A stretch of 15,720 nucleotides of DNA from Clostridiales bacterium. Its GTDB lineage: Bacteria > Bacillota > Clostridia > Oscillospirales > Oscillospiraceae. Numbering within the stretch: the stretch's first letter is position 1; every line of letters begins with the position of its first letter. Of this stretch, positions 15,258 through 15,720 are shown one piece after another. The stretch covers positions 1 to 15,720 of the forward strand of contig DYBS01000032.1 in assembly GCA_019418525.1 (NCBI GenBank), in the 5' to 3' direction. The translations under genes were made by a program, and so were the position numbers. The notes under the pieces were generated by a model. That model saw only the letters and a program-made list of their open reading frames with translations, was not told the origin of the DNA and ran no database searches.

Positions 15258-15286
15258 TTGCAATGATGGAAAAAAGGAGGTATAAT
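15258..15286 (+). promoter_or_regulatory. Sigma-A promoter of the nucleoside phosphorylase gene
   Basis: TTGCAA (15258-15263), 17-bp spacer, TATAAT (15281-15286). Start expected near 15293, with a leader of about 30 nt before the ATG at 15323. Confidence 0.75.
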
Positions 15287-15322
15287 AAAAAATAGTTTTT
15301 TGTCAGAACAAGGAGGATTATC

Positions 15323-15720
15323 ATGCACGAACACGAGCTGCAATTTCATATCAAATGTAAGGCCGGCGACGTGGGCCGCTACTGTTTCCTGCCCGGTGAT
15401 CCCGGCCGCTGCGAGAAGATCGCAGCCTACTTTGATAACCCGGTGAAGGTACAGAGCAACCGGGAGTACACCACCTATACCGGAACCCTTCTGGGGGAGA
15501 AGGTGAGCGTCTGCTCCACCGGCATCGGCGGCCCCTCTGCGGTGATCGCCATGGAGGAGCTGCACAACATCGGCGCGGACACCTTCATCCGGGTGGGCAC
15601 CTGCGGCGGCATCGCCCTGCCCGTTAAGAGCGACGATGTGGTGATCGCCACCGGCGCGGTCCGCCACGAGGGGGCCAGCCGGGAGTACGCCCCCATCGAG
15701 TTCCCCGCCGTGTCCGACTA
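15323..15720 (+). CDS. Uridine phosphorylase-like nucleoside phosphorylase, 3'-truncated
   Basis: The first 132 residues are present; the frame is open at the right edge (family length about 250). It cleaves a nucleoside with phosphate to base and (deoxy)ribose-1-phosphate in salvage. Phosphate-site elements read PGDPGR (24-29), R47, STGIGGPS (65-72) and RVGT (90-93), matching G26/R30, R48 and R91/T94 of E. coli uridine phosphorylase. The spacing, together with REYTTY and the EFPAV stretch near 126-130, favours a uridine-type over a purine-type (DeoD) enzyme, but the base-specific residues lie beyond the window. The start follows AAGGAGG at ideal distance, behind a good promoter and a possible operator. 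Confidence 0.88.
   Translation, partial: MHEHELQFHIKCKAGDVGRYCFLPGDPGRCEKIAAYFDNPVKVQSNREYTTYTGTLLGEKVSVCSTGIGGPSAVIAMEELHNIGADTFIRVGTCGGIALPVKSDDVVIATGAVRHEGASREYAPIEFPAVSD

Overview
The window is GC-rich, densely coded bacterial DNA. Its gene content (clostridial FprA, K+-dependent membrane pyrophosphatase, an acyl-CoA dehydrogenase/ETF/rubredoxin fusion, strong AGGAGG ribosome binding sites, short GTAGGGGC hairpin repeats) fits a strictly anaerobic gut Clostridia member of the Oscillospiraceae type (Flavonifractor/Lawsonibacter-like). The genus is an inference from style. No rRNA, tRNA, CRISPR array, transposase or phage gene was seen.

Layout. Positions 2-5385 read on the + strand: a 5'-truncated aconitase-family hydratase, two GTAGGGGC hairpin repeats, an exported four-helix membrane protein of unknown function, then a zinc/manganese-type ABC importer operon (binding lipoprotein, ATPase, permease) behind a near-consensus promoter and a 14-bp-arm dyad. 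A long bidirectional terminator at 5386-5431 separates it from the - strand block.

Positions 5434-15147 read on the - strand in four transcription units. In order of transcription they are: a conserved exported protein (14446-15147); trkA-trkH potassium uptake (11471-14295); hppA, a K+-dependent membrane pyrophosphatase (9193-11304); and rrf2 - acyl-CoA dehydrogenase/EtfA-domain/rubredoxin fusion - fprA flavodiiron protein (5434-9051). Terminators lie between the units. At the right edge a uridine phosphorylase-like gene starts on the + strand and runs off the window; its promoter is divergent from that of the exported protein.

The most interesting unit is rrf2-fusion-fprA. One polypeptide joins an acyl-CoA dehydrogenase, the mobile FAD domain of EtfA (without EtfA domain I and with no EtfB gene here) and a rubredoxin. 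The next gene is an O2/NO-reducing flavodiiron protein. This predicts a short electron wire: acyl-CoA -> FAD -> ETF FAD -> rubredoxin -> FprA -> O2 (or NO). It would be controlled by a cysteine-rich Rrf2 regulator with two matching IscR-type-1-like sites, one on its own promoter and one in front of the fusion gene. The co-location of K+ uptake with a pyrophosphatase carrying the K+-dependence signature is a second, softer link.
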